Source: Denitratimonas sp037478135 (GTDB lineage Bacteria; Pseudomonadota; Gammaproteobacteria; Xanthomonadales; Xanthomonadaceae). Taken from it: a stretch of DNA of 64,000 nt. Every line of letters starts with the position of its first letter. Position 1 is the stretch's first letter. Where the stretch lies: NCBI RefSeq assembly GCF_037478135.1, contig NZ_JBBHDV010000013.1, positions 52,540-116,539 of the forward strand, read 5' to 3'. The translations under genes were made by a program, and so were the position numbers. Positions 8,544-16,460 of the stretch are shown here, one piece after another. Under the pieces are notes generated by a model. The model had not been told where the DNA came from and did no database searches. It saw nothing but the letters and a program-made list of their open reading frames with translations.

Positions 8544-10040
8544 ATGGCGTTTCATGATTTGCGCGCGTTTCTGCAGCGCCTGCAGGAACAGCGGCAACTG
8601 CTCCGGATCGATGCGCCGATCGATCCGGAACTGGAAAGCACCGCGCTGTGCCAGCGGGCCTTGCGTGAATCCGGGCCGGCGCTGTTGATGTGCAATCCGG
8701 TCGGCTCCGAGCACCGCCTGCTGGGCAATCTGTTCGGCCACCAGCGCCGCATCGAAATGGCGATCGGCGACCGGCCGCTGGCCTCGCTGCGCGAGTTGGG
8801 CCAATTGCTGGCCGAGCTGAAAGAACCGCAATGGCCCTCATCATTGCGCGAGGCGCTGAAAAACTGGCCCGGTCTGGCGCAACTGGCGCATGTGGCGCCG
8901 CGCCGGATGAGCGAGGCGGGGTTCAACGAGATCTTGCTGGAAGGCGCCGACATTGATCTTGGCGCGTTGCCGATCCAGCGTTGCTGGCCGCAGGATGCCG
9001 GCCGCCTGCTGACCTTCGGCATGGTCGTGACCCGGGGCGTGCATCAGCGCCGCCAGAACCTGGGCATCTACCGCCAGCAACTGATCGGCCGCAACCGGCT
9101 GATCATGCGCTGGCTGCCGCATCGTGGCGGGGCGCAGGATTTCGCATCGTGGCAGCAGGCGTTTCCGGACAAACCTTTCCCGGTGCTGGTGGCCATCGGT
9201 GCCGATCCGGCGACGATGCTGGCGGCGGTGGCGCCGGTGCCCGACAGCCTGTCCGAATACGAATTCGCCGGCCTGCTGCGTGGCGCCCGCAGCCGCGTCT
9301 GGCACAGCGCGATGACCGGCCTGGACGCGCCGGCCTGTGCCGAAATCCTGCTCGAAGGTCATATCCATCCCGGTGACACCGCGCTGGAAGGCCCGTTCGG
9401 TGACCACACCGGTTACTACAACGCGCAGGAGCGCTTCCCGGTGCTGACCGTGGAGCGGCTGCGGATGCGCCACGATGCGATCTACCACGGCAGCTACATG
9501 GGTCGCGCGCCGTTTGATGAACCTTCGGTGCTGGCGATGGCGTTGAACGAGGTGTTCGTGCCGATCCTGGCCAAGGTGTTTCCGGAAATCACGGATTTCC
9601 ATCTGCCGCCGGAAGCCTGTTCCTACCGCATCGCGGTGGTGTCGATCCGCAAGCAGTATGCCGGCCATGCGCGCCGCGTGATGATGGGCATCTGGTCCTA
9701 TCTGCGGCAGTTCACCTACACCAAGTTCGTCATCGTCACCGACGAGGACATCGATGTGCGCGATTGGCGCCAGGTGGTCTGGGCGATATCGACCCGGGTG
9801 GACCCGGCACGCGACACGATGCTGGTGGAAAACACCCCGATCGACTATCTGGATTTCGCCTCGCCGGTGTCGGGCGTCGGCTCCAAGCTGGGGCTGGATG
9901 CGACCAACAAATGGCCCGGCGAAACCTCGCGCGAATGGAGCCAGCCGATCCGTCCCTGCGCGCAGGTGGAACGCCGCGTCGATGCCTTGTGGAAGGCGCT
10001 GGCGGATGCTGATCGGCGCTGCGGTGACATTGGTCAATGA
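8544..10040 (+). CDS. ubiD: UbiD-family prenyl-FMN-dependent decarboxylase
   Basis: 498 residues, matching E. coli UbiD (497). It shows the family start MAFHDLRAFLQRLQ, the substrate/cofactor motifs EGPFGDHTGYY and YHGSYMGRAPFDEPS, and the C-terminal KLGLDATNKWPGE. UbiD decarboxylates 3-polyprenyl-4-hydroxybenzoate in ubiquinone synthesis using prenylated FMN made by UbiX (not in this window). It is the first gene of a three-gene run with ubiU and ubiV, which suggests it is produced with the oxygen-independent branch. An FNR-like box lies 60 bp upstream. Confidence 0.93.
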   Translation: MAFHDLRAFLQRLQEQRQLLRIDAPIDPELESTALCQRALRESGPALLMCNPVGSEHRLLGNLFGHQRRIEMAIGDRPLASLRELGQLLAELKEPQWPSSLREALKNWPGLAQLAHVAPRRMSEAGFNEILLEGADIDLGALPIQRCWPQDAGRLLTFGMVVTRGVHQRRQNLGIYRQQLIGRNRLIMRWLPHRGGAQDFASWQQAFPDKPFPVLVAIGADPATMLAAVAPVPDSLSEYEFAGLLRGARSRVWHSAMTGLDAPACAEILLEGHIHPGDTALEGPFGDHTGYYNAQERFPVLTVERLRMRHDAIYHGSYMGRAPFDEPSVLAMALNEVFVPILAKVFPEITDFHLPPEACSYRIAVVSIRKQYAGHARRVMMGIWSYLRQFTYTKFVIVTDEDIDVRDWRQVVWAISTRVDPARDTMLVENTPIDYLDFASPVSGVGSKLGLDATNKWPGETSREWSQPIRPCAQVERRVDALWKALADADRRCGDIGQ

Positions 10041-10092
10041 GTGGCCGGCAGCGCCTGCCTAGCATGACCGCTCCTTTCCCGTGGAGCCTGCG

Positions 10093-11091
10093 ATGCAACT
10101 GGTATGTCCGGCCGGCAACCTGCCGGCGTTGCGCGTGGCGATCGACGCCGGAGCCGATGCGGTCTACGCCGGTTTCCGCGACCAGACCAACGCCCGCGCT
10201 TTTCCCGGCCTGAACTTCGATGCCGACGAATTGCGCCAGGGCATCGCCTACGCCCACGCGCGTGGAAAACAGGTTTATCTGGCGCTGAACACCTATCCGG
10301 ACAGCGCCCGGCTCGAATACTGGGAAGGCGCCGTCGACCATGCCGCCGAGTTGGGTGTGGACGCGATCATCGCGGCCGAGATGGGCGTGCTGGACTACGC
10401 CTGCCGCCGCCATCCGCAGATGGCGCGGCATCTGTCGGTGCAGGGTTCGGCCACCACTGCGGCGGCGCTGAAATACGCGTATGAACGCTTCGGCATCGCG
10501 CGGGCGGTGCTGCCGCGGGTGCTGTCGGTGCAGCAGGTCGAACGCCTGTGCCAGGCCTCGCCGGTGCCGCTGGAGGTGTTCGCTTTCGGCAGCCTGTGCA
10601 TCATGGTGGAAGGGCGCTGCCAGCTCTCCAGCTACGTCACCGGCATGTCGCCCAACCGCCACGGGGTGTGTTCGCCAGCGCGCTTCGTGCAATGGGACGA
10701 ACACCCGGATGCCAGCCGCACGGTGCGCCTGAACGGTGTGCTGATCGACCGCTTCGCCGAACATGAGGCGGCCGGTTATCCGACCGTCTGCAAGGGCCGT
10801 TTCGAGGTCGGCGGCGAGATCTTCCATGCACTGGAGGAACCGACCAGCCTCAACACGCTGGAACTGCTGCCACGGCTGGCCCGCGCCGGCGTGGTGGCGC
10901 TGAAGATCGAAGGCCGCCAGCGCGGTGCGGCCTACGTCAAGGCCGTGGCCGGCACCTGGCGGCGTGCGATCGACCGTTATCAGGCTGACCCGGCGCGCTG
11001 GGTGCTGGATGACGAGTGGCAGCAGGCGCTGTCGGCCCATGCCGAAGGCCAGCAGACCACGCTCGGCCCCTACCACCGCGCCTGGCACTGA
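10093..11091 (+). CDS. ubiU: UbiU, oxygen-independent ubiquinone hydroxylation subunit (U32 family)
   Basis: 332 residues starting MQLVCPAGNLPAL, as in E. coli UbiU (YhbU). All four cluster cysteines are present: Cys169 and Cys176 in SLCIMVEGRC, Cys193 in GVCSPARF and Cys233 in YPTVCKGRF. With UbiV it forms a 4Fe-4S heterodimer that hydroxylates the quinone ring without O2, using prephenate as oxygen donor. An in-frame GTG at 10081 is a poorer start. It lies 52 bp after ubiD and 30 bp before ubiV, in one operon. Confidence 0.95.
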   Translation: MQLVCPAGNLPALRVAIDAGADAVYAGFRDQTNARAFPGLNFDADELRQGIAYAHARGKQVYLALNTYPDSARLEYWEGAVDHAAELGVDAIIAAEMGVLDYACRRHPQMARHLSVQGSATTAAALKYAYERFGIARAVLPRVLSVQQVERLCQASPVPLEVFAFGSLCIMVEGRCQLSSYVTGMSPNRHGVCSPARFVQWDEHPDASRTVRLNGVLIDRFAEHEAAGYPTVCKGRFEVGGEIFHALEEPTSLNTLELLPRLARAGVVALKIEGRQRGAAYVKAVAGTWRRAIDRYQADPARWVLDDEWQQALSAHAEGQQTTLGPYHRAWH

Positions 11092-11121
11092 GCCGGCGGC
11101 CGCACCCGAAAGGACAACCCG

Positions 11122-11997
11122 ATGAAACTGAGCCTTGGCCCGTTGCAGTATTTCTGGCCGCGCCAGCAGACCCTGGATTTCTACCGAGACGTTGCAGCGT
11201 GGCCGCTGGACATCGTCTATCTGGGCGAAACCGTGTGCAGCAAGCGGCGTGAATTGCGCCTGCAGGACTGGCTGATGCTGGCCGACGAACTGGCCGAGGC
11301 CGGCAAGCAGGTCGTGCTGTCCACGCTGGCGCTGATCGAGGCCGAATCCGAGCTGGGCGCATTGCGCCGCCAGGTGCAGCAGGGCCGCTACCTGATCGAA
11401 GCCAATGACCTTTCCGCGGTGCAGCTGTGCCGCGAAAACGGCGTGGCCTTCGTCGCCGGCCCCAGCCTCAATATCTACAACCACCGCGCGCTGGCGATGC
11501 TGATGCAGGACGGCCTGATGCGCTGGACCGCCGGGGTCGAACAGGGCCGGCAACTGATCGGCGAACTGCGTGACGCGATGCGGGCGCAGGGCGAGCCGAT
11601 GCCGGAACTGGAAGTCATCGGCTGGGGCCGCTTGCCGCTGTCGTTTTCGGCCCGCTGCTTCACCGCGCGGGCGCTGGATTTGCCCAAGGACCAGTGCGGC
11701 TTCCGCTGCATCGAACATCCGGACGGCCTGCCGCTGGCCACGCGCGAGGACCGCAGCTTCCTGCGCATCAACGGTATCCAGATCCAAGGCGAGGAAATCA
11801 CCGACCTGGGCCCGGAACTGCCGGAACTGCGTGCGCTGGGCGTGGACGTTCTGCGCATCTATCCGCAGGCACAGGATGGCCGCGCCATCGTCGAACATTT
11901 CGACCTGGCCCGCCGGTGTGTCGAGCCACCGCCCCGGCGCGGTGCGCGCAACGGCTACTGGCATGGTGGGCCGGGCATGCGGGTCGAGGCGCCATAG
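11122..11997 (+). CDS. ubiV: UbiV, oxygen-independent ubiquinone hydroxylation subunit (U32 family)
   Basis: 291 residues. Cluster cysteines Cys39 (ETVCSKRR), Cys179 (SARCFTAR), Cys192 and Cys196 (DQCGFRCIE) match those of E. coli UbiV with the same spacings. Works as a heterodimer with UbiU in anaerobic ubiquinone synthesis. AAAGGA stands 9-10 bases before the ATG. Unlike E. coli, where ubiT is divergent from ubiUV, the ubiT homologue here lies 3.4 kb away, on the other strand, fused to a chorismate mutase domain. Confidence 0.95.
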   Translation: MKLSLGPLQYFWPRQQTLDFYRDVAAWPLDIVYLGETVCSKRRELRLQDWLMLADELAEAGKQVVLSTLALIEAESELGALRRQVQQGRYLIEANDLSAVQLCRENGVAFVAGPSLNIYNHRALAMLMQDGLMRWTAGVEQGRQLIGELRDAMRAQGEPMPELEVIGWGRLPLSFSARCFTARALDLPKDQCGFRCIEHPDGLPLATREDRSFLRINGIQIQGEEITDLGPELPELRALGVDVLRIYPQAQDGRAIVEHFDLARRCVEPPPRRGARNGYWHGGPGMRVEAP

Positions 11998-12120
11998 CCC
12001 GGCGCTGGCCACGGGCCTGATCCGGGGAGCTGCAACCGCGTGCTGGCGGGTGTTCGCAGGATTGGACGCCGTGCCGCGTGAATCAATAAGCTGCGTCGTG
12101 CTCCAATGGATGACAGGTGC

Positions 12121-13188
12121 ATGGACAGGCGTGGATTCATGGCAGGTGCGGTGGGCGCGGGTATCGGTATAGGACTCGCCGGCATGGTTCAGGCGGCAGC
12201 AAGCGGCGGCGCTTCGGTGGCCACGTCGACACGGGAGCGGCTGTTGCCGCCGGCGGTGAATCCGGGTGACCAGGTGGCGCTGGTCAGCCCGTCATCCGCG
12301 CACGTGGACCGGCTCGATCTGCAACTGGCGCAGGAAGTGCTCTAGGCACTGGGCTTGAAGGTGCACACTGGCGCGTATGTCTCGTCACGCCACGGCCATC
12401 TGGCCGGCACCGATACTGAGCGCGCGGCCGACATCAACGCCGCCTTCGCCGATGAAGGCATTCGCGCGGTCATCGCGTTGCGCGGCGGTTCGGGTGCGGC
12501 GCGGCTGTTGCCGCTGCTGGATTACGCTGCGATCCGCGCCAACCCGAAACCGCTGTTGGGCTATTCGGACATCACCGCGCTGCATTGCGCGCTGCAGGCG
12601 CAGACCGGGCTGGTCAGCTTCCACGGCCCGAATGGCAGCGGCAGCTGGAACGGCTTCAACGCCGACCAGTTCCGCCGCATGTTCTTCCAGCGCGAACAGA
12701 TGCACTACCGCAACGAACCGGACCCCGGCGACGAGCTGGTGCCGCGCCGCGACCGCACCTTGACCATCACGCCAGGGCGGGCGCAGGGTGAGCTGCTGGG
12801 CGGCAATCTTGCGGTGCTCACGGCGTTGTCCGGCACGCCGTATCTGCCGGACTTCAGCGGCCGCATCCTGTTCCTGGAAGAAGTGGCCGAAGCGCCGTAC
12901 CGCATCGACCGGATGCTGACTACGCTGAAACTTTCCGGCGCATTGTCGCGCATCGCCGGTTTGATCTTCGGCCATTGCACCGATTGCTCGCCGGGTGAAA
13001 CCCACGGCTCGCTGAGCCTTGACCAGATTCTCGACGAGCACATCAAACCGCTCGGGGTACCGGCCTACCGTGGCGCGATGATCGGTCACATCCCGCGCCA
13101 GTTCATCGTGCCGGTCGGTGGCCGGGTCGAGATGGATGCCGATACGGGAACGTTCCGACTGCTGGAGTCGGTGTTCGCCGGGGTCTGA
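12121..13188 (+). pseudogene. LD-carboxypeptidase (S66), interrupted by an in-frame TAG
   Basis: One frame reads MDRRGFMAG (a short Tat-like signal) through NPGDQVALVSPSSAHVDRL..AQEVL, then meets TAG at 12343-12345, and continues ALGLKVHTGAYVSSRHGHLAGT. The family has a sense codon at this point (often in a ...ALGLKV context), so a single G-to-T change of GAG would explain it. The catalytic residues lie after the stop: Ser in LLGYSDITAL, Glu in ILFLEEVAEAPYRIDR and His in IGHIPRQFIVPVG. No frameshift is needed, so it is a recent nonsense mutation, a readthrough site or a sequencing error. The intact enzyme trims the terminal D-Ala from murein tetrapeptides during recycling. Confidence 0.85.
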
Positions 13189-13324
13189 CGCGCAGGCGGG
13201 TGCCGCCGCCCGGCCGTGGTGGTGACCGCGGCCGGGATGTCGCCTGGACAAGCGCGGGAATTCACCGGGTGGCGTTTGCGCTGGCGGCGGTGTTCGCCGC
13301 CGGAGCCGGCCACCGGCGAGCGCA

Positions 13325-14560
13325 TCAGACCCGCGCGAACACCAGGCTGGCGTTGGTGCCGCCGAAGCCGAAGCTGTTGGACATCACGGTGTTCAGGCTG
13401 GCCTCGCGCGTTTCCCGCACGATCGGGAAGCCTTCCACCTTCGGGTCCAGCGTTTCGATGTTGGCCGAGCCGGCGATGAAGCCGTCGCGCATCATCAGCA
13501 GGCAGAAGATCGCCTCGTGCACGCTGGCCGCGCCGAGCGAGTGGCCGCTCAGGGCCTTGGTCGAGGAAATCGGCGGGAGCGCCTCACCGAACACTTCGCG
13601 CACCGATTGCAGTTCGATCACATCGCCCAGCGGGGTGGAGGTGCCGTGGGTGTTGAGGTAGCCGATGTTTCCGACTGCTTCGCCGTGCAGGCCAGCCAGT
13701 GCCATGCGCATGCAGCGCACCGCACCTTCACCGGACGGGGCCACCATGTCCACGCCATCGGACGTGACGCCGTAGCCGACCAGTTCGGCGTGGATCTTCG
13801 CGCCGCGCGCCTTGGCGTGCTCGTAGTCTTCCAACACCAGCATGCCGCCGCCGCCGGCGATGACGAAGCCGTCGCGGTCCGCATCGTAGGGGCGCGAGGC
13901 GCTGTGCGGAGTGTCGTTGCGCTTGCTCGACAGTGCGCCCATCGCATCGAACTGCGTGGTCATGCCCCAGTGCAGTTCCTCGCCGCCACCGGCCAGGATC
14001 ACGTCCTGCGCGCCGTGACGGATCAGGTCGGCGGCCGCACCGATGCAATGCGCGGAGGTCGCGCAGGCGGCGGAAATCGAATAGCTCAGGCCGCGGATGC
14101 CGAACGCGGTGGACAGCGTGGCCGAGACGGTCGAACCCATCGAACGCGGCACCATGTACGGGCCGACCTTGCGCACGCCCTTGTTGCGCAGCAGGTCGCC
14201 GGTTTCGATCTGCCACTGTGGAGAACCGCCGCCGGAACCTGCGATCAGGCCGGTGCGGATATCGCGCACCTGCTCATCGGAAAGGCCGGCGTCGGCGATC
14301 GCATCGCGCGCCGCGACATAGGCGAAGCCCGCCGCATCGCCCATGAAACGCTTGAGCTTGCGGTCGATCTGCTCGTTCAGATCGATGTCCGGCCAGCCGG
14401 CGACCTGGCTGCGCAGGCCCAGCTCGGCGTATTCGGGTACAGCGCGGATGCCGGCGCGCATCTGGCGCAGCGAGGCGCTGACGCTGTCGGCGTCGTTGCC
14501 CAGGCAGGAGGTGATGCCGAAGCCGGTGACCACCACGCGGCGCTTGGAAATTGCATTCAT
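13325..14560 (-). CDS. fabB: 3-oxoacyl-[ACP] synthase I FabB
   Basis: 411 residues of the beta-ketoacyl-ACP synthase fold. The catalytic Cys lies in SYSISAACATSAHC, the two His in YLNTHGTSTPLGD and KALSGHSLGAASVH (the latter also with Lys). Overall it is closer to FabB than FabF, and it sits 3 bp after fabA, the usual pairing for anaerobic-type unsaturated fatty acid synthesis. Acts in the cytoplasm on acyl-ACP. Confidence 0.95.
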   Translation of the reverse strand: MNAISKRRVVVTGFGITSCLGNDADSVSASLRQMRAGIRAVPEYAELGLRSQVAGWPDIDLNEQIDRKLKRFMGDAAGFAYVAARDAIADAGLSDEQVRDIRTGLIAGSGGGSPQWQIETGDLLRNKGVRKVGPYMVPRSMGSTVSATLSTAFGIRGLSYSISAACATSAHCIGAAADLIRHGAQDVILAGGGEELHWGMTTQFDAMGALSSKRNDTPHSASRPYDADRDGFVIAGGGGMLVLEDYEHAKARGAKIHAELVGYGVTSDGVDMVAPSGEGAVRCMRMALAGLHGEAVGNIGYLNTHGTSTPLGDVIELQSVREVFGEALPPISSTKALSGHSLGAASVHEAIFCLLMMRDGFIAGSANIETLDPKVEGFPIVRETREASLNTVMSNSFGFGGTNASLVFARV

Positions 14561-14563
14561 GAC

Positions 14564-15079
14564 TCAGAACCCATCGGTCGAAGTGAACAGGCCCACGCGC
14601 AGGTCCTCGGCGGTGTAGATCTCGCGCCCATCCACCAGGGTGCTGCCGTCGGCGATGATCAGTTCCAGCTTGCCGCGCATGACCCGGCGCACGTGCAGTT
14701 CGTAGCTGACCAGCTTGGCCGTGGGCAGCACCTGGCCGGTGAATTTGACCTGGCCCACGCCCAGCGCACGGCCACGGCCCGGCGCACCCAGCCACGGCAG
14801 ATAGAAGCCGCACAGCTGCCACATCGCATCCAGCCCGAGGCAGCCTGGCATCACCGGATCGCCCTCGAAATGGCAGGGGAAAAACCACAGGTCCGGATGG
14901 ATATCCAGCTCAGCCTGGATCAGGCCCTTGCCGTACTTGCCGCCCTCGGTGCCGATGTGGGTGATGCGGTCGAACATGAGCATCGGCGGTGCCGGCAGGC
15001 GCGCGTTGCCGGGGCCGAACAGCTCGCCACGGGAACAGGCCAGAAGTTGCTCACGGTCGTAGGAATTGGCTCGGGTCAT
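14564..15079 (-). CDS. fabA: 3-hydroxydecanoyl-[ACP] dehydratase/isomerase FabA
   Basis: 171 residues from the Met at 15079 (MTRANSYDREQLLACSRG), matching E. coli FabA (172). The active-site His is in WFFPCHFEGDPVMPGC, the Asp in LGLDAMWQL. It introduces the cis double bond at C10 for unsaturated fatty acids, which FabB then extends. The frame continues upstream to 15268 but that part is not family-like. First gene of a fabA-fabB operon. Confidence 0.96.
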   Translation of the reverse strand: MTRANSYDREQLLACSRGELFGPGNARLPAPPMLMFDRITHIGTEGGKYGKGLIQAELDIHPDLWFFPCHFEGDPVMPGCLGLDAMWQLCGFYLPWLGAPGRGRALGVGQVKFTGQVLPTAKLVSYELHVRRVMRGKLELIIADGSTLVDGREIYTAEDLRVGLFTSTDGF

Positions 15080-15381
15080 ATCAACTACACAGCGGGGAAA
15101 AGCGGGGATTCTGACCGGTCCGGCACAACTTTGCGCTGAAGCCGTCCCTGCCCATTTCCATACGGCAACGCATTGTCGGGCAAGGAAATGGTGTACTGGC
15201 AAGGGTTTGCGCCGCTGCACCCGGAGCGGATCGACGCCTGTGAAAAAGTGTGGCCGGCGGCAATTCATGCACGCCTGTGCGCAAATCTGCGCAGTAATTG
15301 GGTGCCATCACCCCGGTGGCGCTCTGTCGGGCAGGTTGCAGTGATTGATGATGGGGCCGGCGTGCCGCTGCGGTTGCGGCT
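15080..15381. other. 302-bp gap between fabA and ubiT; no gene seen
   Basis: This stretch holds the leader of fabA (minus strand) and the 3' flank of the ubiT gene. Short frames on both strands lack coding character. I see no clear -35/-10 pair, no long hairpin with a T run and no recognisable operator. Confidence 0.5.
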
Positions 15382-16302
15382 TCAGTCGGCGTCGGGCAGC
15401 TGTGGCAAGGCCGGCGCCCACCTTTCGCGAAATGCGCTGCGCGCGGCACGAGCCAGGCCGGCACTGCGTTGCAGGGCGATGCGCAGACCCAGCGGGATCG
15501 CTTCCCAGGGCATGCGGTCCAGCAGATTGCGCACCGTCAGGCCCAGTTCGGTATCGCCGGTCAGCACCAGCCGGCGCTGGAAGAACAGCGTATCGGCATC
15601 CTCCAGCCGGCTGGCCAGCAGCAACAGATCGGTGGCGCTGCCGCGCACGCTGGCTTCGGCCGCTTCCGGCACCGCGTGCAGGCGGCCGTGCTGCCAGTGG
15701 AACACCCATTCCAGCCCGAGATCGGACACCGTGATGCCAAGCCGGCGCCCGGCGACTTCATCCAGCGTCGAACCCACACCGGGTTGCCCCAGCACGCGGG
15801 AAAGCACGGTTTCCACCAGCCGCGCGTGCAGCGGTGCCGGCAGATGCCGCAGCAGCGGCTTCCAGCGTGAAGGCGGTGGAACCAGGCGCAGCAGCGCCGG
15901 ATGTTCGACAAGCGGGGTGTGACGGGATGGATTCATTTCAGCAACGACCAGGGAAGGATCGGGACAGGAGGAAATGCCGGCGCCAATGCCCTGTTGCTGG
16001 CGCGCATCGGCGATCAGCACGCGGACAAGCCGCTGTGCGGTGAGGCGTGGCAGGTGCAGGCGTTCCGCCAGCCGGTGGGCGCGGTGCAGCACCTGCTGTT
16101 CGCGCGCCGGATCGTGCAATGGCTGGCGCAGCCTGCGTTTCAAACGTCCGGCGATGGCCGCCAGCCGACGCCGCAGCGCGAGCAGGCGGAGCATGTCGTC
16201 GTCGATCCGGTCGATGCCGTGGCGGGTGCCGCGTAGCAGCAGTTGCGCCAGTTCATCTGGCAACGGCAACGGGCCGGAAGGGGACTGCTCGGGTGGCGGC
16301 AC
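15382..16302 (-). CDS. ubiT: Chorismate mutase (AroQ)-UbiT (SCP2) fusion protein
   Basis: 306 residues from a GTG at 16302 with AGGA 7 bases upstream. Residues about 18-105 are an AroQ-type chorismate mutase domain. Against E. coli PheA, catalytic Arg11, Arg28, Lys39, Asp48, Arg51, Glu52 and Gln88 correspond to Arg27, Arg44, Lys55, Asp64, Arg67, Glu68 and Gln103, with only a one-residue gap. Residues 122-306 are UbiT: LEWVFHWQHGRL, then DADTLFFQRRLVLTGDTELG and NLLDRMPWE, closely matching E. coli UbiT, the SCP2 lipid carrier of anaerobic ubiquinone synthesis. There is no stop or good ribosome site between the halves (internal Met122 at 15939 lacks a Shine-Dalgarno). A longer start at 16425 would place the FNR-like box inside the gene. 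Chorismate leads to 4-hydroxybenzoate and to prephenate, so the link is metabolically pointed. Confidence 0.88.
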   Translation of the reverse strand: MPPPEQSPSGPLPLPDELAQLLLRGTRHGIDRIDDDMLRLLALRRRLAAIAGRLKRRLRQPLHDPAREQQVLHRAHRLAERLHLPRLTAQRLVRVLIADARQQQGIGAGISSCPDPSLVVAEMNPSRHTPLVEHPALLRLVPPPSRWKPLLRHLPAPLHARLVETVLSRVLGQPGVGSTLDEVAGRRLGITVSDLGLEWVFHWQHGRLHAVPEAAEASVRGSATDLLLLASRLEDADTLFFQRRLVLTGDTELGLTVRNLLDRMPWEAIPLGLRIALQRSAGLARAARSAFRERWAPALPQLPDAD

Positions 16303-16362
16303 GCGCGGATCCTGCGGGCTTTGGACAGCGCAGGATGCTAGCCGGCGGCTGTCGCCGGGCCG

Positions 16363-16376
16363 CTGACAAAGGTCAA
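16363..16376 (-). promoter_or_regulatory. FNR-like box upstream of chorismate mutase-UbiT
   Basis: On the minus strand TTGACCTTTGTCAG: half-sites TTGAC and GTCAG with 4 bases between. Its centre is 67.5 bp from the GTG start. If the box is centred at -41.5, the -10 should cover 16340-16335, and that hexamer reads TAGCAT (4 of 6 matches to TATAAT), giving a 25-base leader. The old yellow enzyme gene diverges from the same region. Confidence 0.6.
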
Positions 16377-16460
16377 GCTGCGGGGCATCGGTGGCCGGCT
16401 TGTCCCGCCGCAGGCGTTCACGCATGCTGGCCCGATCCCCTTTTGATGTCTGGTGATGCC

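Noticed and set aside
9736..12012. A 758-codon minus-strand frame
   Set aside because: Antisense to ubiD, ubiU and ubiV, all with conserved cluster or catalytic residues on the plus strand.
15382..15939. UbiT as a separate gene starting at internal Met122
   Set aside because: No Shine-Dalgarno precedes this Met and no stop separates it from the mutase domain; the FNR-like promoter lies upstream of the mutase part. Internal initiation cannot be fully excluded.
16303..16425. A longer N-terminus of the chorismate mutase-UbiT protein from an ATG at 16425
   Set aside because: The extra 41 residues have no domain, and the FNR-like box with its -10 would then lie inside the coding sequence, whereas the GTG at 16302 has an AGGA at good distance.
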